Part shown: positions 50,453 through 50,549 of the stretch, piece after piece
Position numbering within the stretch: position 1 is the stretch's first letter
Layout: the number at the start of each line of letters is the position of its first letter
DNA from: Psychrobacter sp. APC 3426
Lineage (GTDB): Bacteria; Pseudomonadota; Gammaproteobacteria; Pseudomonadales; Moraxellaceae
Length of the DNA stretch: 50,549 nucleotides
Direction of reading: 5' to 3'
Assembly (NCBI RefSeq): GCF_030408035.1
Contig: NZ_JASDCF010000024.1
Location: forward strand, 1 to 50,549
The notes under the pieces: model-generated
The model's database searches: none
What the model was told of the DNA's origin: nothing
What the model saw: only the letters and a program-made list of their open reading frames with translations
Made by a program: the position numbers and the translations under genes

Positions 50453-50549
50453 GCTGACGATGACCTACTCTCACATGGCCGGGGCCACACTACCATTGGC
50501 GCGATGATGTTTCACTTCTGAGTTCGGGAAGGGATCAGGTGGTGCCATC
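50453..50549 (-). rRNA. rrf: 5S ribosomal RNA, 3' part (cut by window end)
   Basis: Read on the minus strand, the segment carries 5S landmarks: CCACCTGATCCCTTCCCGAA, CTCAGAAGTGAAAC, then GGTAGTGTGG and CATGTGAGAGTAGG. The order and wording resemble Acinetobacter 5S. The 5' part lies beyond the window. It implies a full rrn operon upstream on the same strand, outside the window. The exact 3' end (about 50453) is estimated from where the terminal helix should close. Confidence 0.93.

Noticed and set aside
1..50549. CRISPR array, prophage or integron
   Set aside because: No regularly spaced direct repeats, no cas, phage structural or integrase genes were found; only tnpB elements and short palindromic repeats.

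Overview
The window looks like chromosomal DNA from a gammaproteobacterium of the Moraxellaceae, most likely Psychrobacter. This is a family-level inference from gene content and protein character: an Acinetobacter-like 5S rRNA end, a MesD/MesX methionine synthase pair of the kind described in Acinetobacter, a CmpX-like channel, and lengthened NusB and RecG proteins. It was not tested against a database. Most of the window is core genome. No prophage, integron, plasmid gene or CRISPR array is visible.

Layout. 1-3.5 kb: the cut end of an orphan IS605-type tnpB element, a small DUF3223-like gene, a tRNA-Ala/tRNA-Glu pair with a strong promoter, an intergenic palindromic repeat, a LysE-type exporter and a complete tnpB element. 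3.6-12.4 kb: a Cys-rich secreted peptide, aconitase AcnA, a DUF3025 protein, a YdjM-like membrane protein, a YchJ-like SEC-C protein, a class II amidotransferase, a DUF2007 protein and a homoserine kinase. 12.4-13.8 kb: a second complete tnpB element. 13.9-21.8 kb: hisF, then ribH-nusB-thiL-pgpA, then glmU and glmS. 22-24.4 kb: a drug-efflux MFS gene and its TetR neighbour, with two copies of the palindromic repeat around the MFS gene. 24.6-28.5 kb: mesX-mesD-flavin reductase-TSUP exporter, apparently one operon behind a MetR-type box. 28.7-33.1 kb: an RND efflux pair. 33.8-34.2 kb: a 54-residue lysine-rich protein gene with a palindrome-rich leader. 34.2-50.5 kb: recG, a patatin lipoprotein, an exported protein, argA, an FKBP lipoprotein, a CmpX-like channel, an unknown 504-residue protein, a degenerate SDR, an acyltransferase, parE, a YqiA-type esterase, a DUF1289 protein and the 3' part of a 5S rRNA gene.

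Most notable. (1) A 46-bp cassette between perfect 10-bp inverted repeats lies in opposite orientations in two otherwise collinear ~142-bp repeats (1.2 kb and 22 kb), which is the signature of inversion or flip-insertion. (2) The mesX-mesD cluster encodes an oxygen-dependent, folate- and B12-independent methionine synthase whose methyl donor is unknown; here it sits with a flavin reductase and a sulfur-type exporter. (3) Three related tnpB elements have intact nuclease residues and no tnpA, share a conserved TTTAAC flank, and one of them directs a predicted guide antisense to lysE. (4) An SDR-fold protein has lost nearly all catalytic signatures. (5) A short lysine-rich coiled-coil gene lies behind several palindromes.
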